64,000 bases of DNA, taken from positions 23,109,754-23,173,753 of the forward strand of contig CAIIXF020000011.1 in assembly GCA_903813345.2 (NCBI GenBank), read 5' to 3'. Position numbers and translations under genes: made by a program. Source of the DNA: Owenia fusiformis (Eukaryota; Annelida; Polychaeta; Sabellida; Oweniidae). Of this stretch, positions 12,185-24,229 are shown in pieces. Every line of letters starts with the position of its first letter. Position 1 is the stretch's first letter. Below the pieces are notes generated by a model. It had not been told where the DNA came from. It was given only the letters and a program-made list of their open reading frames with translations, and searched no databases.

Positions 12185-12290
12185 ATATAGATTCATGTGC
12201 AGTTTGCAACGTATTGTTACCAGAAAAGCCCTATGGTCAAAGCTAGAGAATACCCACCCCATTTGCAACTCGACTTTAAATGTCTATTTT
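12185..12290 (+). repeat. Dispersed repeat fragment (partner 49105-49195)
   Basis: The phrase GCAGTTTGCAACGTATTRTT followed by ACCAGAAAAGCCC and a CCATTTGCAACT ending is shared with 49105-49195 in the same orientation. It is probably an element end. The family is not recognised. Confidence 0.6.
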
Positions 12291-13979
12291 TAGACTTGTT
12301 TACTCATGAAGTTCCTGAAACATCTGAAAAATATCAAATAATACATAGTATTGATCTAGAATAGCTACAACTTTGTTAAAGTTTATAATTTGAAACTGTT
12401 TTGTTTTTTATATTTCAAAAGAACAGATTTGATCAAGAATCCACCAACCAACCAGCATAAAACTCAAGATAAGGAACTATATGTTATTGCTTAAAGCGAA
12501 AATGATGGAAATGCCAAATGTTGTCCTCAAATGTCTAATTTCTAAACACTAGTATACCAATGAAGTTCAAGAAACATTAAATATAACATTCAATAACACA
12601 TTATATTGATATAGAATGCTACATTTTTTATTAAAGTTTATAATTTGAAGTTCTTTAATTTTTTCATATTTTCCGCTCATCTTTCCTAATAAATGGGGTC
12701 GGGGAGATCTGAGAGCTCTAATTTGAACATTAGTTGTCTACTATACATTTTCTATACCTTAAATGGAAAAAAACATGAACAGGAATATATTTAATCAAAA
12801 ATGCCAGTTGGCATAAAACTCAAGATATAAGGAACTATATGTTATTGCTGAAAGTGGAAATGATGAAAAATGCCAAATTTTGTTCTTAAATGTCTAATTT
12901 CTGGACACTAGGATATTAATGAAGGTCCTGACACATTAAATATAGCATTCAATAACACATAAAGAATGGTTACATCTTTGTTAAAGTTTATACTGGTAAT
13001 TTGAAGTTATATTTTTATATTTTCCGGTCATCTTTCTTAATAAATGGGGTAGGGGAGATCTGAAAGCTCTGATATGAACAATGTTTGTCCAGACTAAACA
13101 TTTTCTATACCTTAAATGGAAGAAGACATGTACAAGAACAGATTTAATCGAAATTGCATCAACCAGTCAGCATAAAACTCAAGATATCGGGAACTATATG
13201 TTACAGCTGAAAGCGGCATTGATTAAAAAATGCCAAGTTTTGTCCTTAAATGTCTCATTTCTAGCCACATGAATAGCAATAAAGGTTCTGAAAAAGCTTA
13301 AAAACATTAGATAACACATAATATTGATAAAGAACAGCTACAACTTTATTAAAGTTTATAATTTCATGTTATTTTATTTTTTCATATTTTTCGGTTATTT
13401 TCCATAATAATTGGGGAAGGGGAGATCTGAACGCTCTAATATGAACATTGTTTGTCCACTATATATTTTCTATACCTTAAATGAAAGAAGACATCTACAA
13501 GAACAGATTTGATTGAAAATGCAACAACTATTCAGCATAAAACTCAAGATATGAGGAACTATATATTACTGCTGAAAGCCAAAATGATAAAAAAAATGCC
13601 AAGTTTTGTCCATAAATGTCTCATTTCTAGCCACTTGTATACTGATAAAGGTTCTGAAATATCTTAAAGACATTAAATAATACATAATGTTGATATAGAA
13701 TAGCTACAACTTTGTTAAAGTTTATAATTTCAAATTATTTTATTTTTTCATTTCTTCGGTAATTTTCCATAATAAATGGGGTAGGGAAGATCTGAAACCT
13801 CTCATACGAACATTGTTTGTCCACTATACTTTTTCTATACCTTAAATGGAATAACACATGTACAAGCACAGATTTAATCAAAAATGCCACAACCAGTCAG
13901 CATTAAACTCAAGATATAAGGAACTATATGTTATTGCTGAAAGCGAAAATGATTAAAAAATGCCAAATTTTGTCCTTAA
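12290..13979 (-). repeat. ~360-bp satellite, reverse array (right arm)
   Basis: Four to five units in reverse complement to 5560-7130, with landmarks GGGGAGATCTGA near 12701, 13047, 13418 and 13786 (spacing 345-370 bp) and ACTCAAGATATAAGGAACTA. The array is broken by the TTAA element at 13980 and resumes at 14556. Confidence 0.8.
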
Positions 13980-14551
13980 AGGGTGACGCATATCGTTTAG
14001 CAAATCGAACGCTCGTTTCTGGTGTTGCTCACCGTTTAGTATAAAAGGCCCGATCCCGGAATAATACTCAAGGGTTTACAGGTTCTAGGTCGTTGTGTCA
14101 ACACCTCTAACTGTTGTATAGTATAAGTATATTATAGATCGTCACACATTTATAAAAGGGTGATTTTTATTTTGACAAATCAATTCCACATTTATGGGTG
14201 AAATTTCAGGATCTTCTATTTGTGTACAATAAGGAAAAATTGGCATCTAAATTTCCCCATAACGTAATAGCACACAGCTTGGCATATGAAATATCCTACA
14301 AATGAAACAAAGCAAGACAAACCGGTTTCTAATACAAGGATTTATATTGGCTGTTGTACATGTATTCTTTGAACGCAATCACTCTTTGGATAACGTTTTC
14401 AAAATCATTATAAACGGATTACTTTATCTCAAAGACAATTTCAATAAACTGGATTTCACAGAACTCCCCTTATTTCTTAAAAATGGACTGATCCAGTTGA
14501 TTCGCCTGGAGCCGCCATATTGTTTTTATACGGGATGCTAATCGTCACCCT
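13980..14551. mobile_element. TTAA-flanked element inserted in the satellite
   Basis: The element begins AGGGTGACG and ends CGTCACCCT, between TTAA at 13976-13979 and TTAA at 14552-14555. Removing it and one TTAA restores the satellite text TGTCCTTAAATGTC found in neighbouring units, a clean empty-site proof. TTAA targets are used by piggyBac and Kolobok. AGGG termini favour Kolobok, which is inference. An internal 79-codon frame (14302-14541) has no recognised family. Relatives of its interior (GATTTTTATTTTGA... TGGGTGAAATTTCA) appear at about 54390-54450 and 57260-57330. Confidence 0.8.
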
Positions 14552-14555
14552 TTAA

Positions 14556-14925
14556 ATGTCATATTTTTTGACACAAGTACACTAATGAAGGTCCTGAAAC
14601 ATCTGAAAAACATCACATAACACATAATATTGATATAGAATAGCTACAACTTTGTTTGAGTCAAACATTTTGACTTTTTGTAATTTCAATTTTTAGCCAA
14701 TTTTTTCTAAAAAATTCAAGGTGTGTCTTCTTCGGACCAGTATTGAGATGTGTTCGCAAGAGTTATATTCTTCGCAGGCGAAATCACTTATGCAGGACAC
14801 CCCAATAGAATAAAAAATACACAGAAATTCCATCCAGCTCATAAAGTCATTTTTTCCTTAACGGAGCCTCTTAGAAAATTTTCCACCCCGAGTATAAGGC
14901 CATGTGGGGCTGCTGTGACCGACTC
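14556..14925 (-). repeat. Outer end of the right satellite arm
   Basis: 14556-14700 is satellite. 14660-14890 is the reverse complement of 5750-5560, including GTCTTCTTCGGACCAGTATT. 14890-14925 is a remnant of the AGGTCA satellite in reverse. It closes the large inverted structure whose left arm ends in the AGGTCA satellite itself. Confidence 0.75.
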
Positions 14926-15065
14926 GAACAGTAGATTGCTAGTATTATTAAAGATACACACGAATATGGCGGGAGAGTGGCAAAATGGTATATTTACTTT
15001 AATATGCAAATATGGCACTCTGTAAGGACCCGAGGGTTCCTTCGGGGAGTTGCGTGGTAATGCTC

Positions 15066-15135
15066 TGTGTGGGAATCAAACCTAGTACCTTCTAGTCTAG
15101 ATTTTGATGCTCTACCGCCTGAACTAGCAGCCTAG
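15066..15135 (-). repeat. tRNA-derived SINE head
   Basis: On the minus strand an A-box-like TAGTTCAGGCGGTAGAGC is followed 45 bp later (start to start) by a B-box-like GGTTTGATTCCC, the spacing of a tRNA internal RNA polymerase III promoter. The anticodon stem and T stem do not pair properly, so this is not a functional tRNA. The SINE body would extend toward about 14950 on the minus strand. I cannot see its tail. Confidence 0.5.
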
Positions 15136-15299
15136 CTACAATTCCATTAAAAAGAAAACATGGACCGATATTGTTTTGTTTAGATAAATATGTCAAATCA
15201 ATTTTCTACTACAATTCGGTTCTATGTCTATGTCAATAATCTGCAAAAGGCTAATAAGCCCATATGAAGCAGATATATAATTTAACAGTGATACAGTAA

Positions 15300-15905
15300 A
15301 ATTTTAAATGGTTAGAGCAATATATTTTTTCAATTGACATTTCAAAAGTAATAGTCGATCATTTCTGTTTTATCATGTCAATTTTTATAAAATTTGCCAA
15401 TTTGAAGTATTATAGTATTATAACAGAACAGAAGAGAGGTTATCCAAATATGAGGTCATATTAATGACTGCACTCAGTAATCTTCAGTCAAGCTGACGAA
15501 GTTTTTCATGAAAGAGTTACTTTCTGTTGTGGTTCTAAATTGAATAAGTATAAGCAGGTGCGTTTTCAAAAATGCAAATTTCGCAAAATTTAGTTATTGA
15601 TATGTAGAGATAGTCCATTAGGGTATGGTTATTCTCTTAAAAACAATTATGGTACAAATTTGGTACTTCTGACTATATAATGCTTTTTTATTCAAAATTC
15701 AATTATATTATTCTTATTTTGACTATCAAATGATTTTCATATATCTGAATAACCATTATATTAGTTTTTGGCAAAGTAAATAATAGTAGGGATCACACAA
15801 GGATCAACTGTATTGAAGATTGGTCATACTGGTATATAGCCTGCCGCTCTAAGATCAAGAGCAATGAATTGTGATTTTCCAGTTGAAACAACGAAACAAA
15901 CACAT
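15300..15905 (+). mobile_element. Fragments of dispersed TE families (partners near 18.0-18.6, 22.0 and 45.8 kb)
   Basis: 15390-15550 is the reverse complement of about 22090-21940. 15580-15905 is the reverse complement of 18560-18240 and matches 45790-45960 directly. It contains GGGATCACACAAGGATCAAC, the terminal motif of a ~340-bp MITE present at 18050-18390 and 44470-44790. A hAT-like start, CAGTGGCGTAGCCAGGA, follows at 15910 with no partner end in view. Confidence 0.6.
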
Positions 15906-16802
15906 AATCAGTGGCGTAGCCAGGATTTGGTGACCAGGGGTTCATTTTTTATATTATCCACAAATCTTCACCTTCTTTGGGGTTCCTCATATAAAACCAT
16001 TTTTGTAATTTTCTTACATACAATCTAAACCCTTCCAAAAGTGTGTCAACCGTAAACTCCCCCATCGAGTTAAGCCTCCTTATGTTTGAATTGTTATTCG
16101 TATAATATGTATAGTGTAAAGGAAAAAACTGTTTTAGTGCTGGAAAAAATATACTGACATCATGTCCGATACCTCCATTTTGTTTTGGCAAGATACAATT
16201 GAATTTGAAAAAGTTAGATAATTTGATTTTCTATATTAAAATAATGGTGAATCTTTTACTCAATAGATATCCTGAAATCTGAAGGCAAGATCATGATTTT
16301 AACATTACATTTGTTTAATGAAATTCAAATCAAGAGTTAAAATATATTTAGCTAAGTTTAAGGGCAAATCTTAACACATCTTTGAGGAACATATGAATCT
16401 TTTTAAAACGAGCTACTTTAGGGAGATAGACTTAAGAGTTCACACAAACTTCACATCTTGCTTCATCAAGCTTCGGACCTATCCTCACCTCGGGATAGAA
16501 CGTAGTGATTGAGCGTGGGAACCGACGATGCAAAGTTCACACAAAGATGTCAAATTCAAAAACATGCAATTCCCACAATTTAATACTGAGATTATGATTT
16601 TTCTAAAAAAACTCCAAATCAAAATATTTTATTTGATATATAATTTTATAATAGAGGGGTGTTCATTCATAATGACCTTACATTTAGTTACTGAAGAATA
16701 ATTAATAGGCGTACAAAAAAGTCTTCATAGCTACGTGAATACTCTTTGACGATAGATTAGTGGCAGTTGATAATTAGTTTTGTAAAAAAAATGAAACATA
16801 GG
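15906..16802. other. Non-coding stretch
   Basis: Apart from the hAT-like terminus at 15910 no gene, tandem repeat or paired inverted repeat was found. The minus-strand open frame at 15949-16191 has no recognised family and is probably chance. Confidence 0.4.
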
Positions 16803-17832
16803 CACGCCCGGTGATCGTGAATATGGGACGGAGGGGGGGGGGGAGCAGGCAATTTCTGCTAGGAAATTCAACAAATCTGGAAGATTTATTTTTTCAAGAA
16901 AAAGTTTACAATTGAATTGCTAAATGGATAGGCGCACGGTATGGTAGAATATGTTAGGTTTTCTGGGATTTTTTCTGAAACGATACGCATCTAAGGTATG
17001 AGATCTATTAAAAAAGGCGCAAGGCCATCAACAGGCACAAATCAACGTTTTTGCTATAAATCAAGCAACAATGGTCTGGACGACCTGTAATAAATACTTG
17101 TAAGTGATGTTATCATAACTAAATTAATGTCATTTCTGAATTTATAAAATAAGTTTCCATATGTGAAATAAAAAATAATCGAAAATAATGAATTTGGGAC
17201 GGAGGGGGGGGGGGGGGAGGGGACGGAGGGGGGAGCAATATGTATATAAGACATGATTAGAGATGTTTCGCGACTTTAAGTCCTTTTACTCCAAATGTCC
17301 CCATTTTTCAGTCTCCAGGGGTATATCATCCAGTTTCTTACTAAGTTAATGAGTTCATTTTTCAAATACAAGAATTCGTGTGAAGTTGTTTCACTTTATA
17401 GAATTATTACTCCCCCCCTCCGTCCCCTCCCCCCCTCCGTCCCATTTTAATTATTTTCGATTATTTTTTATTTTACGTTTGGAAACTTATTTTATAAATT
17501 CAGCAATGACATTAATTTAGTTATGATAACATCACTTACAAGTATTTATTACAGGTCGTGTAGTCCATTGTTGCTTGATTTATAGCAAAAACTTTGACTT
17601 TTGCACGTTGGTTGCGTTGCGCCTTTTTTAATAGATCTTATATCTTAAAAGAGTATCGGTTGAAAAATAATCCTAGAATACCTAACATATTCTATCATAC
17701 CGTGCGCTTATTCAATTTGCAATTCAATCGTAAACTCTGTCTTGAAAAAATAATTTTACCAGATTTGTTGAATTTTCTTGCGGAAATTGCCTGCTCCCCC
17801 CCTCCGTCCCATTTTCACGATCGCCGGGCGTG
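16803..17832. mobile_element. Foldback transposon, CAC ends, ~430-bp inverted repeats, TSD ATAGG
   Basis: The ends are CACGCCCGGTGATCGTGAA and, reverse-complemented on the right, CACGCCCGGCGATCGTGAA. The 5-bp TSD ATAGG lies at 16798-16802 and 17833-17837. Arms 16803-17233 and 17408-17832 are reverse complements over almost their full length and carry a GGGACGGAGGGGGG tract at both borders of each arm, so only about 175 bp is unpaired. No coding frame is present. It sits inside the TE-rich zone between fragments of other families. Confidence 0.85.
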
Positions 17833-17859
17833 ATAGGGTGAAATTCCAAACTGACCAAA

Positions 17860-18810
17860 TTGAAATATAGTGTGTGCCAACTCCAGAAAATCACAAAAAC
17901 CTATGTTGTGGTAGCTTTTCATTTGCGTGTGGCCATTTTTATAAAAAACAATAATTGTGAAAAATTATATTTCTGACCTGAAAATACCATCTTAATTCAA
18001 AAGTCATGGTTGTTAATGATAATATTCCTATTTCACCTATTTAATGTTTTCAAAATATTTTAATTACCATTATATTCATTTTTGGCAAAGTAAATAAATA
18101 TACATGTAGGGCTCACACAAGGATCAACTTTATTTGCAATATTTTCATATTTAGTGATGTTTTGAAAAAATATAAGGTTGAACACAATTTTATTTGTTAA
18201 ATGTTTAACAAAATAAACAGAGTGTGTTTATTTTATTGTTTTGACTGAAAAGTCGCAATTCATTGCTCTTCCTCTTAGAACGGCAGAGGATATACAAGTA
18301 CATAAACAGTCTTAAAAAACGTTGATCCTTGTGTAAGCCCTACACTCATTTACTTTACCAGAAATTGATATAATGGTTAATCGGTGGTATGAAAATCATT
18401 TCAAAGGTAAAATAGGAAGAATGTCATTGAACTTGGAATAAAAAGCATTATATGGTTAGAAATACCCAATTTCTACCATAATTGTTTTTAATAATATAAC
18501 CATACCCTCATGGACTATCTTTACATTTCATTAACCAATGTGCATTATATTTTGCATGTTTTACTGCAATTATTTGTAAAAATATTTTTAAATCTTACAT
18601 TTTTGACTGGAAAGTGAAGAGACAATACTCAAATATACTCATATTATTGGTCACATTTGGTTATTTCACCCAAACAGATTCGGGATTTTTTAGTCCAGGC
18701 ATATGAAGAAACTAGTGTGAATTAAATGGTCATATTATTTGTTGTTTGATTTAGCTAAACATAATATGTTGAACCTGCTTTGGCCATTAAACTTTAAAGA
18801 GCGAGGGAAA
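17860..18810 (+). repeat. ~1 kb dispersed repeat, copy 1 (copy 2 at 44070-45205)
   Basis: Almost the whole stretch matches 44074-45203, which has about 0.2 kb of extra sequence after position 44130. Nested within both is a ~340-bp MITE-like unit with inverted ends (TTGGCAAAGTAAATAAATAT ... GGGCTCACACAAGGATCAAC and its complement) at about 18050-18390. There is no open frame of note. Confidence 0.75.
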
Positions 18811-19110
18811 GTATCGCAACAGATTTTTGACAGTAAATAATTTTTTTCTAGTAGTTTCTGGCTGTACAAAAATGAATGCATATGAAAGGCCAATGTATAA
18901 TCTTTAAGAAAATTCAAAGAATGGTTTCAAGATCAATTGGATTATCTCATAAGCCATGTTTAATCCACCCATCAACAAGCTTTTTTTCAAAATACAATCG
19001 TCATTTTCACCATCGTCCCTCATTTTTTTTTACAATTTTCATGCAAAGTTACATTGTACTTGAACACATGTTTCATCACTTAAAATATATAAGGAACTCC
19101 TTGTGGATTA
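18740..19110 (+). repeat. Inverted repeat arm (partner 21590-21920)
   Basis: The segment is the reverse complement of 21920-21590, including CATGCAAAGTTACATTGTAC and CACCATCGTCCCTCA. The arms enclose about 2.5 kb that contains the small CAC element at 20161 but no gene. It may be one large foldback element or two copies of a dispersed repeat in opposite orientation. Confidence 0.65.
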
Positions 19111-20160
19111 GGATTATGATAATCCAATATAAGGGGATCCAATGGGGCTATGCTTTTAGTAGAGCACACTCATATAAGATGTCATTAGTGTGCCATAAAG
19201 TTAGTTCAAAATGTTTTCATAAATGAATGGTTTGACTTGTTTGATCCCCTGCTGTTTGATCCCCTGTTTAATCAATGGAGCATAACCTCAGCATTTCCCA
19301 AAAAATTCTGAATACCTGTCAAGTTGACTGTTTAATGTTTGAGTGCAGTTAAACCTGTGTGTGTGTGTAAGTTGCTAAGAAATTCTAAATACCTCTCTTT
19401 ATGATAATTTCTATGATGCCTTATTATAGCATTTACTTTGAACAGGTTTTCTGTATCTTGTTTATCAGTAATGATTCACGAGGTATACAGTGCTATTAAA
19501 ATCATAAATACAGTACAAGAATTTAGTACATCATACCTTTGCCAATAATTTTAGTAAGACAAATATTTTTATCCAGCTTCTGAAAAAACATTGAACATGT
19601 TTCTATATGATGATGTGTTATAACACACTTCCTTATTTGAGTATATCTCCAGATTGATTATTCAAATAATGAAATGAAGGATGATATGCTAAGAATAATT
19701 TTTGCATATTCATCAATTCAAGAAATGTTATCCTAAGAAAATGTTATGAGTAACATACACTCTTACCTTAATGTTAACATTAAGGAGATTAAGCTTGCAT
19801 ATAAAATCGAAACGCCAACCTATGACCAATCGCCCATACAAATGCATCGCTAAATATTTTCCATTCACATTTAGGTTGTGAAAAACATTGCAAGCTTAAA
19901 GTCCCTATTGAGAGTCTCTGAAAACTACAATCAATACCATTGAGTATGTGGTGTATACTACCTTTATCATTATTTCTAAGATTTACAATAACATATTTTT
20001 AGCAAAATGTCCGATTTTCTTCCATATTAATGTGAACAAATATAAACAAACATAGAATGATTCTATTGGTTGAGTCAACAATTTCAGTTATTAGGGAGGT
20101 TAAGATCGCACTATTTTGATGAACGTACACATGGAATGTGTAAACTTATGTTCCCCTGTT

Positions 20161-20294
20161 CACGGTGTTATAGCATGACGGTTTTCTCTTCCAGTTTTCT
20201 CTTCCATCGCGGCCATTTTATTGGATAAATAAGTGAACGTAGCTGTCCAACCTCGTTTTCAGAGGTGGCGTAACCGTCATGCTATAACACCGTG
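20161..20294. mobile_element. 134-bp MITE, CAC ends, 23-bp perfect inverted repeats
   Basis: It begins CACGGTGTTATAGCATGACG and ends with the exact reverse complement; the arms 20161-20183 and 20272-20294 are perfect over 23 bp. The flanking pentamers are CTGTT and CTATT, a 5-bp TSD with one mismatch. Its heptamer-like CACGGTG differs by one base from the RAG heptamer. Confidence 0.75.
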
Positions 20295-21589
20295 CTATTG
20301 ACTATTTTCACATCACTGGCCTCTTTTTGCCTGATTGATATAATGCCAATTGATGTAATGGTCCCTAGTTAAACCAGTTGAGATATGGACAACATTACTG
20401 GGGGTCATAACAGTACTCGTTCATGTTCAAGTTCTCACACAAGTGTTTTACACAGTCTGTAGCCAGCTTTTACCAAGGGGTAGGAGCAGTTTTACCAAGG
20501 GCAAAGCTTTTGCCTAGGGATGAACTTTTTGACAGTTTTGGCTAAAAAATCATGCGAAGTGCTCAGATTGGTGAGAAACTGCATCATTTTGAAAGAATCT
20601 CTTGGGAGAGCAGCAGCTCCCTTTATCTCTCCCCCTCTACCTGCCTGCGAGCCTGTGTACTTAACCTCTCTAATGTTCATGATCAATACTAAATGTAAAA
20701 TTTTCACATTTTTCATATTTCTACTATTCATATTGACCAATCCCCATTCATGTCATTTTAACAGGTCCTTAATCCCTTGTTTTCTAGTCGTATGTGCTTT
20801 TATTATTCAGTTTCACAATCTATTGTTTTGCCATGCCAGTTTTACATGTTTGCATGCTGAGTTTGTTTTATGTAATGTTTTTTGTTCCTTATATGGTTTA
20901 CACATTCACTCAATTGAGTTGGGGTATTGCCCCATTACTAGTTAATGTTGCCTAGAGTTTGTGACTGTACATACACAAAGTATTTCAAATATATATTTTA
21001 GAAAACATTTTATATTTGATTCCCACCCAAGGGTCTTCCACTCACCCCCATTAACATAAACAAAACATAAAAATGCCAACAAGACTGCAAGGGAAACTTA
21101 ATCTATGAATTGGACTTTGCCATATCACATGTATTAGTCCCGTCACCAGGGAGGAGGAGGGGGGTTGAGAGACGACCCTCTCCCCTAGGCACATTTTCTG
21201 TCAACATCCTGCAATTTTTCACCACTTTAGTACTTTTCAAGTGATGTTCGGATGATGCTTTCATTAAATTGCTTGCACTGATGGTTTCTCTTGAAAATTC
21301 ATGCACATAAGGTGATCTAGTATTTCAACACAGGACCCTGAAAGCGCTATTTGAGCTTGAAGTAGAAGTATTCATAGTATTACTGTTTGTATTATTAATC
21401 TCTATGATTTTTCAATAGGCTAACTCAGTCAGTGAATGCAGGATTAAAACACAACACACATGAGTAATTCACCCACCTATGCATGTTATTATTGAAAAAC
21501 ATTGCCATCTTTTACATCACTCCTAAATTATTTTTGTAAACATGCATTTAAAGAGGTTCATTTTTTCAAAAAAAACTCAAAAAAAACTT

Positions 21590-22090
21590 CATGGAGTTCC
21601 TTACATATTGTACTTGATGAAACATGTGTTCAAGTACAATGTAACTTTGCATGAAAAATTGTAAAAAAATGAGGGACGATGGTGAAAATGACGAATGTAT
21701 TTTGAAAATGCTTGTTGATGGGTGGATTAAACATGGATTATAAGATAATCCAATTGATCTGGAAACTATTCTTTGAACTTTTCTTGAAGATTATAGATTC
21801 GCCTCTCCCAAGCATTTACTTTTTACAGCCAGAAACTACTCACAAAAAATTATCAACTGTCAAAATTATCAAAAGTCTGTTGCGATACTTTCCCTGCTCC
21901 TTTGCTTTAAATTTAGATTTTGGGAAACACATTCGCTTACAGATCCAATTCAGAACTACAAGAGAAAGTAACTCTCGTGAAAAACTTAGTCAACGTGACT
22001 GTTGATTACTGATTGCAGTCATTAAACTAATGACCTCATATTTGGATATCCTCTCTTCTATGATTTTACAATTCACTTCAAATTGGCAAA
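21590..22090 (-). repeat. Inverted repeat partners of 18740-19110 and 15390-15550
   Basis: 21590-21920 pairs with 18740-19110. 21940-22090 pairs with 15390-15550 (TTTGCCAATTTGAAGT..., GAGGTCATTAGTTTAATGAC). The two pairings are nested, so several rounds of insertion are likely. Confidence 0.6.
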
Positions 22091-22099
22091 GGACCAGGT

Positions 22100-23350
22100 A
22101 TAGTATGGCAAGTGATATCTGATCGTCATATATTTTACCATGACTACTTTCTCAATATAAATATGACATTTCTCAAAAACACAATATGTTATCTTTCAAG
22201 AAAATTCAATTCTCAAAGATTATAAAAATATCATTCAAACAATCTAAAAAACTATGAAAGGGGAACCCATCTCAACATTTTTTTGAAATTATTAATTACT
22301 CAACAGAGGTTCTTCTTTTTTATTTGAACTGCATGAAAATATTATTCAACAAGTGGTCTAAAACTTTTTCATAAGTAGAATTGTAATGAGTTTTCCCAAT
22401 GGAAAATAACATGGAATTTGTGGTTTTTAACTTTATCACATTTCAATACCCGTTCCTTTTTCAAAATTTGTCACGTGGTTGATAGTTGAAGAAAACCAGG
22501 TCCCAGCTTTCCTTCAAATGGATGAATCTATTTTATCAAAAGGTGGTGCAAAGTATTTTAAACTTTAAATCAGGGGCGTATACAGGACCTAAAACTTGGG
22601 AAAGGTGAGGCAAATTGGGAAAGGTGAGGCAAAATAAAGTGGAGTTAATATATAAGGTAGTTACACAATGACACTACCATGGGAGAGCAATGATTTAAAG
22701 AATGTTTCGTTTCGAGATATTTTTGTGCTCTCACTCATGAAAATTGAGTTTTTTACTTGATGTCGACTACACACATACTTTCGATGGATAAATGAATTGA
22801 ACCAGTAATGCCTTTTCAATCTATTTCTGTCGCATTTGGTACATGATGAGCTTGATATTAAACGAAAACAAAAATGTGCTTTTCTTATAAAAAAGTTGGC
22901 CACCTTTACTCACTTCGAGAGCCATGTTAGATTTTGAAAGTTATAAATCCACATAGCTTTCGCAAGAAGTAAGGCCACTAGTGATTTTTATTTTCTTTCT
23001 ATATTTTCCTTGATTCTGAAAGGGAATATAATAGTATATCATTAGATATAAATGCAAAACATGTCGACATGACAATTTATGCCTCTTGACTAGCTACACT
23101 CATAAATATAATTTCATTCATGTACTGTAGTAGTTGTGAAATGTTTAATGTTGTTCAACCAATATAGAAGGCTGTGCTTTTTAATATACATTCTTTGAAT
23201 GCGCATAAATCGCGCATATTATTTGATTAATCATTTTTTGTTGCAGTTTCAAAGGAGTACCGAAGCAATCCCATAATGCAATCGTAGGTATATCTTAAAT
23301 TGTCGTTATGAGCAGTATTTGCCTCATCTGGCATTCTGGGTAATAGATTT
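22100..23350. other. Non-coding stretch
   Basis: The only structure noticed is a tandem pair of the 18-mer TGGGAAAGGTGAGGCAAA at about 22597-22635. No gene is supported. Confidence 0.4.
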
Positions 23351-23354
23351 AGTA

Positions 23355-23835
23355 TTGGCCGTTCTTTCGCATGTTTGTAGGTTTTATCGGATTTTTTGTA
23401 TAGATATTGAGCATTCATAGTGGCATTGTTATGTTATTGAAGAGCTCCAGATAATTCATCGATATCAGATTTCTGTATTATTCATAGCAAAAGCAGATGG
23501 AGACTGAACGTTTATTCTGTTGTAACGAATGTACATGTATATGTTTATTAGATGCAACCATAGGCGTACGGAAACTATAAAAAGTGTATAACAGGCTCAT
23601 GTTAGAAGCAGGAGATAAAATCACCACACAGCTGAAGCGTACGTTACATCAATTCAAAATTGTTATTATTTCTGACAGTTATAGTTACTAGTATTTTTAC
23701 ACTAGAACTTGAATGTATCCTAAATTTTGTGGATATATATATAATCACAAAGGTCGAAGATTGCTATCATATTAAAACAAGTAAGTTTGTAGTACAAAGC
23801 TGGCCGATCCAGATGTTCTGATAAAAATGCTGTTT
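23355..23835 (+). repeat. Duplicated block, copy 2 (partner 721-1215)
   Basis: Same block as at 721-1215. The exon-like frame here has an in-frame ATG (about 23602) but is shifted by one base in the hydrophobic segment, so it is no longer a coherent exon. A short continuation at 24140-24220 matches 2655-2750. Confidence 0.7.
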
Positions 23836-24229
23836 CTTTTTCTTAAGGATATACCAGTGTAACCTCCGAAAAAATCGACCATTTTCAATCTCAACGAAAC
23901 TAGGTTTTTATTATAGACCTAGATGTAGCGATTCAAAAACTGTAATAAAAAAGGTAGGTCAACGGATTAGTTTTTTCATAAGAAGCTTTTGAAAATAGGT
24001 ATGACGTTATAATCATTACTTTGTTTCGTTTTTCCATTCTGTCAAAACAAATACCATCAAACATGTCAAACAAGCCATTCAAATCTTTGTTCAACTTATG
24101 TTATTATTCTATATTTTTATAATTATAGTTACCAGTTACAAATATTTCTAAAATGCAATTTGATATAAAGTTCAATGAAGATACTCAAAATAATGTCCTT
24201 CTTCATTAAAACACTGCATTAATACAAAG

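Noticed and set aside
14750-15025. 91-residue frame, similar in part to a frame at 5502-5711
   Set aside because: The similarity comes from the inverted DNA repeat of the two satellite arms; the frame shifts within the shared part, so protein-level conservation is not shown.
15066-15135. Functional tRNA gene on the minus strand
   Set aside because: Promoter boxes are present but the anticodon and T stems do not pair, so I call it a SINE head instead.
20520-20945. 141-residue frame with hydrophobic stretches
   Set aside because: No recognised family, no splice context, and it lies between transposon fragments. The hydrophobicity follows from T-rich DNA.
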